From Selaginella moellendorffii (Eukaryota > Streptophyta > Lycopodiopsida > Selaginellales > Selaginellaceae), in the NCBI RefSeq assembly GCF_000143415.4, contig NW_003314279.1:854091-918090 (forward strand): a DNA stretch of 64,000 nucleotides. Direction: 5' to 3'. A program made the position numbers and the translations under genes. The notes below the pieces were generated by a model. The model did not search any database and was not told the DNA's origin. It saw nothing but the letters and a program-made list of their open reading frames with translations. Positions 52,930-64,000 of this stretch are shown in pieces; position 1 is the first letter of the stretch; each line of letters opens with the position of its first letter.

Positions 52930-54078
52930 TTATATGTCATAGAGGTATGGATGTGGCTTTGGTGGTGGCCCGAGAGTATTTGGTTGCAATATAACTTTAC
53001 CATGCCATGCTTCTCCATTTACACATGGATTATTGTATCCGTGGTAACGCGCCGTTATGTAGTGAAAGTGTAAATTACCTGAGAGAATGAGAAGGGTGAT
53101 CGATTGATGGAGAGATGGAAATTTACCTGGGATCACGGCAAGGATTGCCTCTAGGTACCTTAAGAGATCTTGGTTGTTCCCTGCTTGGGCTCGCTTGACA
53201 AGGATCCCGTGGTAGTAGAGAAACTCCTCCTCCTTTGCTTGCAACTCGGTACACAGAAGATCAATGGCGTCCTGGATGGTGTGCACGCACGAATCCATGA
53301 GCAAGCTCACGGACAGAATGTTACTGAGCTTTTTCTCGTCCCGGAACTCTTTGGCGAAAGAGAAGAGGTCGTTCACCATCCAGGCATGGTCCGATATTGC
53401 GTCCTGAGCGGCGAGGAAATCCTTGGACCCGGCCACATCGTCCCCAAGACCCAATCCCAGGAACATCTCGATCATCGGGAAGTATGCGGTGATCCAAACG
53501 TTGTCCCTCCTTAGCTCCTTGAACACTTGTGTGCTCTCATAGGCAACATCGAAAGTCTGCGACCACTGCTTGGTGTAAGCAAGGAAGCGATTGAGAGTGG
53601 GCGGAAGCATGAAGGAGCGGATTTCCGGCATGAGCTCCTCGCAGGCTCTGAGAAGAGGAACCTCCGCCGGGAGTATGGCCGGGTAATCGCTTCTGCCGGA
53701 GAAAATGCTCAAGATGGCGTCCCTGTACTGGCAGCTCCGCCCAGCTTGGGAGATCTTGCTCTCGTCCAGCTGATCATCCAGCGCAGTGATCAGCCACGTA
53801 AATTTGCCGCCCAAAAGCGTGCGCCTCTTGGGGCTGCTGGGGGGCGTCAGGAAGGCGGCGAAGATTGGGACCCTCCATTGCGCTAAGCGCTTCTTGTGTT
53901 CCGGGCTTGTGACGCCGAGGTAGCTGAAGATCCATTCGTCCGATTCCTTGCAGATCGAGGTGTAGTCGGGGTGACACTTGACGGGATGGGCAAGGAGGAT
54001 TTGAGGGAGAGAGTAGCTCTTGAGGCTCAGCAAATGTTCTACTGCATGGATCTTGCTGGATGAAACAATAGCCTCCAT
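52930..54078 (-). CDS. MTPSL: Microbial-type terpene synthase-like protein (MTPSL), two exons
   Basis: Exons 53127-54078 and 52930-53078, a 48-nt GT-AG intron 53079-53126; 366 residues. Class I terpene synthase: DDQLDE (residues 101-106, DDxxD type) and NDLFSFAKE (236-244, NSE triad) bind the Mg-diphosphate. HFHYITARYHGY near the end supplies the conserved C-terminal RY pair. The length of a single alpha domain without the plant beta/gamma domains and the RY ending match the microbial-type synthases first described in Selaginella, which make mono- and sesquiterpenes from prenyl diphosphates. No transit peptide is evident, suggesting a cytosolic, FPP-using enzyme; product unknown. Both metal motifs are intact, so it is probably active. 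The intron has no stop; retention would add 16 residues before the RY motif. Confidence 0.93.
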   Translation of the reverse strand: MEAIVSSSKIHAVEHLLSLKSYSLPQILLAHPVKCHPDYTSICKESDEWIFSYLGVTSPEHKKRLAQWRVPIFAAFLTPPSSPKRRTLLGGKFTWLITALDDQLDESKISQAGRSCQYRDAILSIFSGRSDYPAILPAEVPLLRACEELMPEIRSFMLPPTLNRFLAYTKQWSQTFDVAYESTQVFKELRRDNVWITAYFPMIEMFLGLGLGDDVAGSKDFLAAQDAISDHAWMVNDLFSFAKEFRDEKKLSNILSVSLLMDSCVHTIQDAIDLLCTELQAKEEEFLYYHGILVKRAQAGNNQDLLRYLEAILAVIPGKFPSLHQSITLLILSGNLHFHYITARYHGYNNPCVNGEAWHGKVILQPNTLGPPPKPHPYLYDI

Positions 54079-56130
54079 ACTAGTATGAAAACACTACCAT
54101 GAGCGTCTCTAATTTAACAAAGAATGCATAGAGATTCCTAGAGCATTGCATTAATTCAATAGCAGAATATATACTAATTTAATCACACCTAATTATAGCA
54201 TCAGAGTCAAAGGAGGAATATACTATTTTACCATGAAAATAAATATAAAGCAAAAGAGAAGAAATGAAAAGTTAAAAGAAATCTAGACAATGCAAAAAAT
54301 AAATTTAAAGAAAAAACACACTCCAAACACTCTTCTAAAACAATCAAAATTGCCTTTCATCTTTATCAATGTAATGGAATAGTAATTCAATTAACCTCAA
54401 AACCAGGTCCATGAGGATAGTGCTAGATCGTCGCTACACTGCCATGCCAGACAGAGCCCTGCGCAATCGCCTCCAACGTGAGCCTCGATTTGGGGCGCTC
54501 TACCTCTGCTACCGGATCGATTCGGAGAGCCTGCCAATGATCGGGGATTTGTGTGGGAGATTGGGGCGGGGAATTACTTGGTGCCCATATGCGTGGGAAA
54601 TGTCAATGGGGGCGAGGATTCCACCCCGGTGATTGGTACATTCCAGCAGTGAGACCTGGAATTCAATCTCGTGAAGAAAACGCTGGGCATTAGTAAATTG
54701 CTGGTAGGCATGGGTGGTAGTTGTGCCGATTTATTGACTCCGATGGTAAATTAGAGTTGCGTCAAAGCAAAAAATGGACACTTTAATTAGGTCTGGTTAG
54801 TAATATAATCTTTAGTGTTCTAAGTATATTCCCAATTAAAATAAAGAATTTTTATTTACCCAGAATTTTCATTTATCAGATTCCCAATCACAATATTTTA
54901 TTAAAGTTCTCACATTGCATAAGGAACTCCCCAAGAAGCATTTGAATTGCAACAACACTTTTAAAAAGATACACCCTTCCTAATTTACTTGAAATAGCCG
55001 TGAAATGTCTTTAAATAGTGTTATGTGCACTAATTCATGGCAAGATCTTATAGTTTGTAACCTTCTCTCAGTTTGGCATTTACTAATATAAATTTTTTTG
55101 CGACAGAAATGGCCGCTGCTGCGACGATTGAATTCTCCCAATGAGTTGATCAAGCCAATGCCAAGGACGAACAAGGCCACAACCAAGTCCATCAATTTGC
55201 TGCTCTGCATTTACATGCCATCGCCATATTATATTAGTCTTTCAACGAAGACAAACAGCATTGTGATGCGGTACTCTTGATCGAGATTCCAAGAGACTTT
55301 CAAGAAAAGCATATAAAACGTCAGTTTGCATGGAAGCAGCTGGTAGTTGAGCAGTTGGGCAGTTGGAGGAAGATTTTATTCGGGAAGATTTTATTCGCGA
55401 CTGGCTACAAAGTTGAGCAGTTGGAGGAAGATTTTATTCGGGAAGATTTTATTCGCGACTGGCTACGCCCGGGCATCTCTCTTATTGACTAATAAGAATT
55501 GAACAGACACGACTGGTCAACTTGACATAAGATGGAATCACGAATATTCTCTCGATACAAACAAGACAGTGGCCGATCTAGCCCGGACATGAGGACGAGA
55601 CTTACTCTATTGGGACACCAACAGCACGCCTTCTTCGTAGAAAACATGTGTACGGGTTTCTTACATTTTCGTCCCTGTGGATCCTGAGCTCCATACAGTT
55701 CTTAGCGACGAGGAGCTTTCTGAGCTCTCGAGCATTCTCTATGGCAAGAGGTATTATTCTAGAAGAGCGCTTTTCCGCGGGGACTGACTAGCTTGAAAAA
55801 AATCACAGCTTCTTCAGTCGTGTCTTTAAATCCGTAGCACAGGGGGATGGCTCTAGTCCTCGGCATTCCGAGGACGGGGATGAACAACGAGATGATTTAC
55901 TGGAACCGTTGGAATCGAGGCTTTTGTTTCTAGCCGCGGATATAAGTGCACTAAGTGATCTTTCTTTCTTTTCTTCTAAGTATTATACTACGTCTTAGTG
56001 GTCGGAGTCTCAGATACAACTTTCTTTTACAAGTTCGGCAGAAACTCAAACTCCCGTGCTCCCTGAAACTTTCTATAGAAGCCGAGATCTTCAAGGATCC
56101 TATTCTTGCCGCTCTTGACTTTTTTTCACT
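54079..56130. other. Intergenic, AT-rich, with a small GC-rich patch and a local duplication
   Basis: AT-rich flank of the terpene synthase. A GC-richer patch at 54400-54650 has a 73-codon open frame (MRIVLDRRYTAMPDRALRNR) without a recognised domain, possibly a captured gene fragment. The tandem duplication at 55345-55466 is listed separately. Confidence 0.4.
55345..55466 (+). repeat. Tandem duplication of a ~60-bp unit
   Basis: Unit GTTGAGCAGTTGG...GGAGGAAGATTTTATTCGGGAAGATTTTATTCGCGACTGGCTAC occurs twice in a row (55345-55406, 55411-55466). Within each unit GAAGATTTTATTCG is itself repeated. Confidence 0.85.
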
Positions 56131-56136
56131 CTTTTT

Positions 56137-57784
56137 TCAGTCCTCTGAAGATTGATGATGATCCGAGTGACGTTGAAACCCTTGTGAGAGAGCTTCCGCG
56201 TAAGGTGAGGACAGATAATCCAAGGAAGGAAAAGCACAAACATTAAACACAGGCGACATGAGCTCACACCCTCCAAGCTTGCGAGGTTTTTGCGCCATGA
56301 CCCATACTGGGATTGGTAACGAGCAGCTTCCACCAGCATTTTTCCAGAAAGCTCCTTCGCCATCTGAACACAGGTTAATTATATCCGAAAACATCACAGG
56401 AATGTACCAATCTTTGGAGTGTGGACATAGGGAGGCTCTAAAAAAGTTACTGTAATCGACCATGATTTCGTGGTATTGTTTTTAAACAGTCGCAGCTCTT
56501 GTAGGGTGGTCAGCTGGCTGCTACAAAACTCGAGTCTCACGCAGCAAGACACGTAACTCACCACAGCTTCTAACAAAGCTAGGAAGTGTTTACTTCGTTT
56601 TTGCTGTGGCCGCTGCGACATACATCGCAGAACTATGATGCCCATGTTGAGATGTTTAGCGCTTCCATTCTTATGAGAAATCTATGTTTCTGCAATCTAT
56701 GGGGAACGTTTATAGCTGATGTTGTAGTGATCACTTTGGGACCGGATTACCTTCGTGTTGTCTGGGCAATCTATGCTCTAGATTTCCCAGGCGATTGAAG
56801 ATGGGGGAACCTCTCTGTGAGTCGGTGTATAGGATAGTTGGAAGCTTGTATTGAATGCGTTTTTATATTCCTTGTTCTTGTTGAAGTAGAGACCTATGGA
56901 CTTTCTGCATATGGTAAACTCTAAAATGTGTAAGAGTCCGATGTAGTTATACAATTTAATTGGGAGTGGTAGCACTTCCCATGAATCCTGTCTATTAAGG
57001 TTGTATGTCACTAGCGTCGCTTGCCAACCATCAGGAATCCAGTAGATTACATTCCTGTGAATGTTTATGGAAGTTTTGTAGAAACGTTTGGGAGAGATGC
57101 TCTCTGGTGCCCGGCTTATCATAACTGCGTCCTCCCCTCTTGCCCAAACACACCAGTGCTCTTTCCAAGCAAATAGAGCTTGCCTCCCCACCTTCGAGTT
57201 CACTCCCGAGCTTGACGTGGTGGAGTGAAACGAGCTTGCCATTGTCTGTGCGATAGCTTAGTAGCTTCACCTTTTTCTCGGATCCAAATAGAATGGATGA
57301 TGTTCCCACAAACAGCGGAAGAGGACGTGAGAAACTTCGTGAAATCCCAACTCTTGATATCCTCATTTTGGTTGTGCTCTGTGACCAGCCACTCAGACTT
57401 CCAGGAGCTGAGGACTGCCGTTTGAAAGAATCTACGCAACCGAAATACTACTCGAAAGCTCTGCTCGTGATCCACTAGAGTTGCAATCTCTGTTGCAAAT
57501 GGCAGCCTTAAGGGGTGCCATTTCCACCTATTGAAGAACCAAAAGCCTCTACTTTTCCGGAGCAGAACCAGCCCGGACTGGGAGACTGATTGAATAGATG
57601 TGGATGGAAACTTACCACTTACCCACCAAGTGGCATATGTTGCAAATGGGCAAGCCCTCTTTGTCAGTAAGATGCAGGGCGATGGATCCCTGTAGCGGCA
57701 TGAAAACCACAAAGAATCAATAATCTGTTTCCAAGCGTTGCAAACAGCTCTCGCTCTCAGCAGACTTGGCCCGGGAAGCCTCAA
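56137..57784 (-). pseudogene. F-box/kelch-type gene, truncated and frameshifted
   Basis: Reading leftward: LRLPGPSLLRARAVCNAWKQ (57720-57784) is the second half of an F-box; its first helix (LPxE...) is missing, so the 5' end is truncated. Then RDPSPCILLTKR, SWKSEWLVTEHN and, in other frames, LLSYRTDNGKLVSLHHVKLG and LFAWKEHWCVWARGEDAVM follow in the order of a plant F-box/kelch protein. At least two frameshifts (near 57270 and 57190) are needed. 56137-56463 (WYIPVMFSDIINLC, WVMAQKPRKLGGCELMSP) may be its C-terminal end. F-box proteins select substrates for SCF ubiquitin ligases; this copy is not functional as written. Confidence 0.65.
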
Positions 57785-57991
57785 AGGTCTTAATCACTAG
57801 TCATTGTTTAGCATATGCTGTTCCAGTGAGCAAACACTATTTTGATTATCATTATTACATTGAAAATAATGTCTGTGCAAGTAATTGCTGCAACACAAAA
57901 ACCTAGACATCCAACAAATAAAAGACCAAACTGCTCACTGTTTGCATCTTAATGTCCTCTTCAACTAGAAATATAAGTTGCTTAAGTTCTC

Positions 57992-58645
57992 TTACAAAAC
58001 TTGGATGTCTTTGAGTTTCTTGTTTATCTCATGAATTATAGCCCAAACCAATCTCTTTTGCAAGGTGCGAACTTCTTTGCCAAGTTCATCCATTTGTTCC
58101 GCATGGAGAAGTTTTTCTTCTATCTTTACTAAATCTTGTTCAAGCACTTCAGAAGATTTCTTGTCTTTTTGAAGGAAATCATCACACACTTGAATAGTCT
58201 TCGTGTTCATATCCGGCAATTTTGAGACTTTCTCCAAAAGTGTTGCCTTGAAGTAAAACTATAGTATAAGCATATGTTAGACCACCTTCAGCTTGGAAAC
58301 AAAAGCAATTGTTACCTTGAATTTCTCTTTCTTGCTACCAGTACTCAAAAAATCTTGACTCATGTCTTGAGACATAATCACACATGGGTTTTTTGCGTCA
58401 ATCTAGAAAAAAAAGAGGTGACAATAGGAAAGTAGAAAATTTTAAAAATACAATGTTAACTTACATTGAGATGGTCGATCACATCGCACAAATCCTACTT
58501 GTTTGAAGAAAGTTTTTCACCTAGAATACACAATACAAAAGAAGTAAATCCCTTGCACAATAGAAAACTAACCTTAGTGATTTTTCAAGATAATAGTGTT
58601 GCTTCCAGCAGTGATTCTCCGCTCAATCACTATCATCTTGCCATA
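57992..58645 (-). pseudogene. SMC6 gene fragment with introns, broken by stops
   Basis: Four exon-like pieces on the - strand: 58573 to about 58640 (MIVIERRITAGSNTIILKNH), 58465-58520 (GEKLSSNK, DLCDVIDHLN), 58316-58402 (IDAKNPCVIMSQDMSQDFLS..KEKFK) and 57992 to about 58260 (FKATLLEKVSKL..., charged coiled coil to a stop). The order and the NPCVIMSQD...KFK...FKATLL signature match SMC6 of the Smc5/6 DNA-repair complex. Splice sites GT/AG are kept between pieces, so it arose by DNA duplication, not by retrocopy. Two in-frame stops (at the end of the first piece and inside the second), and the lack of the Walker A start, hinge and C-terminal ATPase half, mark it as a dead fragment. Confidence 0.75.
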
Positions 58646-60106
58646 TAGATTTCATTTTTTAACTCTACCACACCCAAAGCAAACTTGGAACTGAAACAAT
58701 GCTAAAAGAAGGTGTAGACAAATTGATTAGATCTTGACACAAATCATATCAGGACATGGCTCATTCTAGTAGTGTTGACGTAGTGCCTCATATTTGGATT
58801 GTGAATCAGCAGTAGTGGCAAGGGCTCTCTCGCCATTTTATAAACCCCAAAAAAACATTACCAAACAAGGCCATTCACTTGACAAACCATAGGTGTAGTC
58901 ATGATTAACACATTGCATGTGACATGTGTTGCAGCCCCTTCCTCTCTTGCCCCATGTAGCTTGGCCACCTCCCATTGGCTGAGAATAAACATTAGCATGA
59001 TTATTTGCTAAGATGTGTTAAAGAAATAACCCCTTTTACCCCCATTGGATGGCTACAATTGGCTAGATCTGGCAGCATAGAAAGTTCAACACTCCCTCCT
59101 TATTATGATAGATAGTTAACCAATTAAATGTGGTTAGTTTGATAAAGGAAACCAAGGAGCCCGTTTGATCATTCTGTTGAGTCCAATTCATTAGTTTCAT
59201 TAATAAATAATAATTATTATTATTAAGCAAACCAAGTGTTGTTACATATAATGCAACAAAATATTATACCACTTTTTCATATTTATAAAAAGGTTTCTTC
59301 AAAGATAAGGAATATATTAAAGGAATCTAATGCATCTTCATGAGTAAGATGCTTTAATGGCTCATATTGGAGGAAGGTCATGTATAAAGTAGAAAAGTCA
59401 TCATGATTTGATTTCAAAGAAGACAATTGATAAAAAACAGCTTAGCATATTAGCAATCAAATGAAAGAGCACTTAGAATGAATTTTACTTTTTTAGGGTG
59501 GAGTCACATTAAAAGGACTATGGGGTGTTTTATATTCAAGAGAGTTTTATATGTACTATTTAGTTCTTATTGGGGGAATATACATTTTATCAAATGTTAT
59601 AGCTATGGTGCTCTTCAAGGAGCACAAACTAGACCAATATTAAATTTGCAAACTCAATAGTTGAGCTCACAAGCTGCACTCAATCTTCATTTGTAATTTT
59701 CTACAAATGTTATATATTTCAAAAAAACCTAAAGTTAATAGTAAAATTTATTTTATCCTATATTTTAATAACTTGATATGCCATGCAGGAATGCTTGGTT
59801 TACTTCATTTCTCTTTATGTAGATGAATATAGAAAGTAATTCATTTCTTTTGTCTAAATTAAATTAAAGTTAAATATAAAATCAATAAAGTTGTTAAAAA
59901 CCAATAGTTTAGAAAACCAAGAGCAAAATAAAAATTATTATAATTAAAAATACAAAATATATGTAAAGATTATGCATGTCACAATCCAAGTTGTGATGGA
60001 GATTTACACTAGGATCTGCTGATTATGATTGGAGAGAGATTTATGTGCTTGGTCCATAGGAAGACCTGAAGTATAAAATGAGTGCATCATGTTTTCAATC
60101 ATTTTC
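58646..60106. other. AT-rich intergenic region, nothing recognised
   Basis: About 1.46 kb, AT-rich with no open frame over about 60 codons and no recognised motif. It ends at the left edge of element C2. Confidence 0.6.
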
Positions 60107-61250
60107 TGTCGCGAATGTGACTTCGGGTATCGAAAGTTACCTGTCGACCAGTCCTTACGGACACTCTTTCCTTACTGCCACGATGGCAGGAGGTCGGTAT
60201 TGCTGGACCCTTTATCAGCCCCTCTTGTTCAAGTGTTAGTAAACTGGACTTAGCATCTGTACTTGGCCGGATGAGCATAAGGACGGAATTCCTAAGTGTC
60301 TATTTGGCCAAGCATACTTGGCCCGGCTTTTTAGTTCTCTTTTGCTCTGTCTTGCACTGGCTTGACAAGAACCCTTGCGTATTGAGATTGGTCCCTCAAT
60401 ATTGCTACATGATAGCTTACCGTGTCTGCCAAACACCCTCGCTATCATGCCCTTTGTGTTAGTCTCATTTCGGTCCCAAATACTATTTATGGAAAGTGTC
60501 CAGATTTGCTCATTTGGCATATTTACGGAATGTAGAGATCGGCCTGAACACAATGGTGTTCGTCCCATGTCCAAATTCACAATCTAAGGACATTCCATAT
60601 TTAGTAAGTTTCAAGTTTGTCCCAGAGACTAACTCCTGATACTAAGGGAGGCTTGGGGTGAAAGCCCAAAGCGTGTGTTCCTCAAGGGGGGGGGGGGGGG
60701 CCGGGGCCTATGGGGGGTTCCAAATGTATAGTAGGGATAGTGGGTAGGTCGGGCATGGCCGACCAACCTGAGGCATAGTCTAGCTCCTGCTTGCATGCCT
60801 GTCCTTGTTCTGCGTCCGGCTTGGGTCTAAGCCCAAGTTCCATTCCATACTAGTTGGTGGAGTACCCATGTCCTCACGTTAGGCCACCGGTATGCCGAAA
60901 TAGCGCCAGACTCCGTTTGGCTCCGTTTTGTGTGCTGGTCCTGGCATTGGGATGCTGGTTGCTTCAGGACTGTTCCAAGTCGCTCCAGGTCCCTGTCCCT
61001 TCGCTCCTTGGGCTTTATGCTCGGGAGTTGCTCCGTGGTCCGGTTCCATCACTCCTTGGCTCCACGCTTGGGAGTTTGGCACCGTTCCTTCGTTCAGTGG
61101 CCCAAGGCCCTGAACCTCAGGTTCCTATGGACACGTGGCATGGACATGTGGCATCTGTCACGTGGCACAAAGAGGGTTTAGATTCTGCTTCGTGGTGTTA
61201 TCCTATGGTAAATCACCATAGGATAAAGGGTCAAAACCACGTGCGCTACA
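60107..61250 (+). repeat. Element C2, 5' LTR (1144 bp)
   Basis: TGTCGCGAATGTGACTT...GTGCGCTACA, the best preserved C-family LTR here. It contains GGGGTGAAAGCCCAAAGCG, a long G run (about 60687-60702), GGGGGGTTCCAAATGTATAG, and CACCATAGGATAAAGGG near the 3' end. It is followed by a good primer binding site (TTTGGTATCAGAGG, 61251-61264). Confidence 0.9.
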
Positions 61251-64000
61251 TTTGGTATCAGAGGTAGAGTCTCGGCGAGAACTATCCAATGAGATTGGGC
61301 AACTAGTCTCGTTGCATACGCAAAGATGAAAACGATGATCCGAGTGGGTACACGTCTTGGTGCAAAGACTTCGCATTGGTTCCTTGGGATAGGTTTTGGT
61401 TACTTTTTTTTTGTTCCATATTATGTGAGCTTGCTCTTGGGCTCATAGGGTGGACTGAGTTGTTCCATTACACGAGTTTGCGCTTGGGCTCGTGAGTGAG
61501 GCACATTAGCAACTTGAGGTTACACTTTGAGTTGGCAGGATTAATGTTAGCCTATCGGTGGTTCCATGAGTTGTTCCATGTACCATGGGTGAAAGTAAAC
61601 TTTCCCTGAGTTTGCTATGAGTGGCAAATAGGCTGGTCCGTAGCTGTTTAGCACGGCACTAGTGGATCCTTCCTAGGCATGATTATAAGTGGATCAATCA
61701 AGACTATAGGGATTAGTCTATTGGTTCAAGTAGTCATGGCCGTGCTCTCTCATAAACTTTTCTTCGATTGAACTGAAGGCAGTGCGAAAGCAAGTTTGAG
61801 GTTTGGTCAAAGATGAGACCGAAAAGAGAGTTGTTAGGGATGGAGGATCAAATACGTAAATCATTTTCTCTTTTGGAGAAATGATTCGCAACGAGGTGTT
61901 AACTCATTGCTTGTATTCACATCATGCAATCAAGAGTCCCTATCTTGATGCATGTTGGAGATGGTGGTCTTACAATGGTGAGTTGTGGGATGGATAGCGG
62001 TGAAGTGCTATACCATTTTGTCTAGGCTTGCTATTGAAAGACTTGGGTTGCAATGCTCAATTCTTTTCCGGGGAACCTTGCTATTGCTCCTTGAGTAGCT
62101 TGGTGTTGGATTAGTGTTGAGTTTGGTCGGAAAGAGAGTGGCATGAGCTTGTCTGTGTTGTGAACAAAAGTTAGCGATGTTGGGTGTTGTAAATCTCTAT
62201 TGGTGGAGTGTGGCATTTATGTTGCATTTTGTCGAATTGAGTTGGCACTTGATACTCACATAAACCTTTGAAGTAATGACATTGGCATTGCTCGTGGTGT
62301 TGCTCAATCGATGATCAAGTCATTGTGATTTCTATATCATATCCATGTGATAATGAGCAATGTGTTTACGAAGTTGCTTGGTTAAATGATGATCAACCCC
62401 AAAGTGGTTGATGGAGAAGCTAGTCTACTTGCACGAAGTAGCATTGTAGTAGCTTTGACTGAATTCTCGGAGATGGTCCATTATGCTAAGCTTAAGTTGG
62501 TACCTTGTTTCCTTGAGTTTGCCCATTAGGTGTTGGAAAAGGGTTATAGCATTCACTTGCTATGACTTGTCGGTTGAACCGTTAGCATTTGGAGTAGATT
62601 GTTGGATGGAGAAGATGTGTAGTTGGGGCATTGACATCACTAACACTTGTGTTAGTGGAAGTGGCATTGTTATTTCAAGTGATGAGGAATTTTCCTTGGA
62701 CCTTGATTTTCCATGTCATTTTTCTTGTTAATGTTTCGGCTTCACATTAGATCTTAAAGGCGATTGAAGAAGAGTGTTAGTGCAATGTGGATATCCAAAG
62801 ATGTGGTCTTCGTGATCAAGCCTTGGATGTTCATTTTGCACTTTGCGGATGTCAGTGTTGGATGTCGGTTATATGGGCAAAGATGTTCGATGCTTAAGCA
62901 TGTTGTTCGATCATGAGAATTTGTGTTGAGGTGAGCCTATGTGAAGTTGTTGGTAGGAGGAAGTTGGTTGAGTCTTGAAAATTTGCAATCCTGGACTGAG
63001 AGTCATTCTTTCTCTAGGATGGGAAATTTTCCACAAATTTTCTTAGACTTTTCCAATGGCTGATCTATTGATCATTTTGTCTGAAAACCATTCCGTTTTT
63101 GAAGGCCAGTACAAACTAGTGAAGAGGTTGGAGTTGACTTTGGTTGGCTTGAACCTTAGTAAATAGTTTGTATGATGTGGCCTGAAAGGGATGCTGACTT
63201 TTGGGGCTAAGGCAATTGAGTTGGATAGAGTCTAGAGTTGGTGTAGAAAAGTGGCCGTTGCACTTTTCTCAGAAATGTGACCCTTGTACCTTTCTTTTGT
63301 AGCGTTATGCTTGGTGGCAGGTTGCACCTTGCATTACGTTAGACTCTATGAGAGTAGTGAGCTCTCACTGATCTTGACTTGGTCTTGGTGGCCCTGCGCC
63401 TTGGCTAAGGATGGTGATGTCCAACTTAGTTGTTTGAGGTTGAGATGTTGGTACCCGTACTATAGCTTTGTCTATGAGGAGGTTGTGTACCAATATGAGT
63501 CCATCTCATGGTCTTCACTTTAGTTTCGACTGAGTGTTGATCATGCATAGCTAGCCTCTTCAAGGCATGCTCAGAGCTATTGACTAAATGCATTAGTGAG
63601 CTTATTGCGGTTAAGTTGGATTCGAGTGGTCATTTAGTTTGTGCTTGTCTATGAACTTTTATCTCGTACCTGAGGTATTACGTTCATATTGGATGAGTAT
63701 ATGACTCGATGATATGAGTTTAGTGTTGAGTTTTGTGAACGCAAGTTGAGGAGTGATTGTTAGTTCTCTTTTGTGACTAGTGATTACTTGTAGACTTTAT
63801 CAAGGACCGTTGACACTTGCTTTGCTCGATGATGATTTAGCAGTGGTGGGCTTGCTTTACCGGATGGTGTTGCGGAGGATCATGTCATTAGGCTGGCATG
63901 GTTTTTCCATGTTGGCATGTCAATTCCTTTGTCGATATCATTTGGTTACGTTTGGTCTATAATGTTGGATTTCATTGAGTCTTGGAGGTGGTGATTCACT
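61251..64000 (+). mobile_element. Element C2 interior, non-coding as seen; continues past the window
   Basis: 2.75 kb after the primer binding site without any gag or pol motif in any frame; the longest open frames are about 80 codons. 63800-64000 matches the sequence between pol and 3' LTR of C1 (30740-30960), so the 3' end of the element is near the window edge. It looks like a LARD-type deletion or replacement derivative of the C family. Confidence 0.7.

Noticed and set aside
1-64000. CRISPR arrays, bacterial operons or prophage
   Set aside because: No regularly spaced repeats of that type; introns, LTR elements and plastid-targeted proteins show a plant nuclear genome.

Overview
The window looks like nuclear DNA of a vascular plant, most likely a lycophyte of the Selaginella type. 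The reasons are: very short GT-AG introns (mostly 48-66 nt) in every multi-exon gene; a microbial-type terpene synthase-like gene, a family first described in Selaginella; a PLS-type pentatricopeptide repeat gene; and plastid or land-plant genes (PsbY, SOSEKI). The species name is an inference. There is one 100-base run of N (13948-14047).

Layout. 1-3245 is a decayed Ty1/copia element with its 3' LTR. 4310-31576 is a nest of LTR retrotransposons. An old C-family LTR fragment received a chromodomain Ty3/gypsy element (A1, 4565-25280). A1 was cut by a 674-bp TRIM (7755-8428), by a long non-coding LARD-like element (B, 8783-22590) and by a solo LTR carrying 5S-rRNA-like sequence (23056-23248). 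B itself received a second gypsy copy (A2, 13552-19758, perfect 5-bp target duplication) and a second TRIM (20977-21499). A separate gypsy family (C1) occupies 25281-31576, and a C-family relative with no visible coding capacity (C2) runs from 60107 off the right end.

33.4-47.8 kb is a compact gene island: PPR protein (-), small conserved 83-residue protein (-), SOSEKI/DUF966 protein (+), PsbY precursor (-), ribosomal protein eS17 (+), plastid-type cupin (+), BSP-family secreted protein (+), ubiquitin-specific protease (-) and riboflavin synthase (-). 47.8-60.1 kb is AT-rich and gene-poor, holding an MTPSL terpene synthase (-), a broken F-box gene (-) and a broken SMC6 fragment (-).

Most notable points: (i) both A copies carry two short spliceosomal-type introns inside pol, one of them four codons before the integrase catalytic glutamate; (ii) A1, A2 and B share an array of small hairpins upstream of the 3' LTR whose stems show compensatory base changes, including tRNA T-arm mimics; (iii) a Cassandra-like 5S-bearing solo LTR and two TRIM families are nested in the same place; (iv) the PsbY precursor has three PsbY units rather than the two known in angiosperms; (v) a BSP-family protein has lost its whole zinc site. 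All protein and family calls are by eye; no database search was run.
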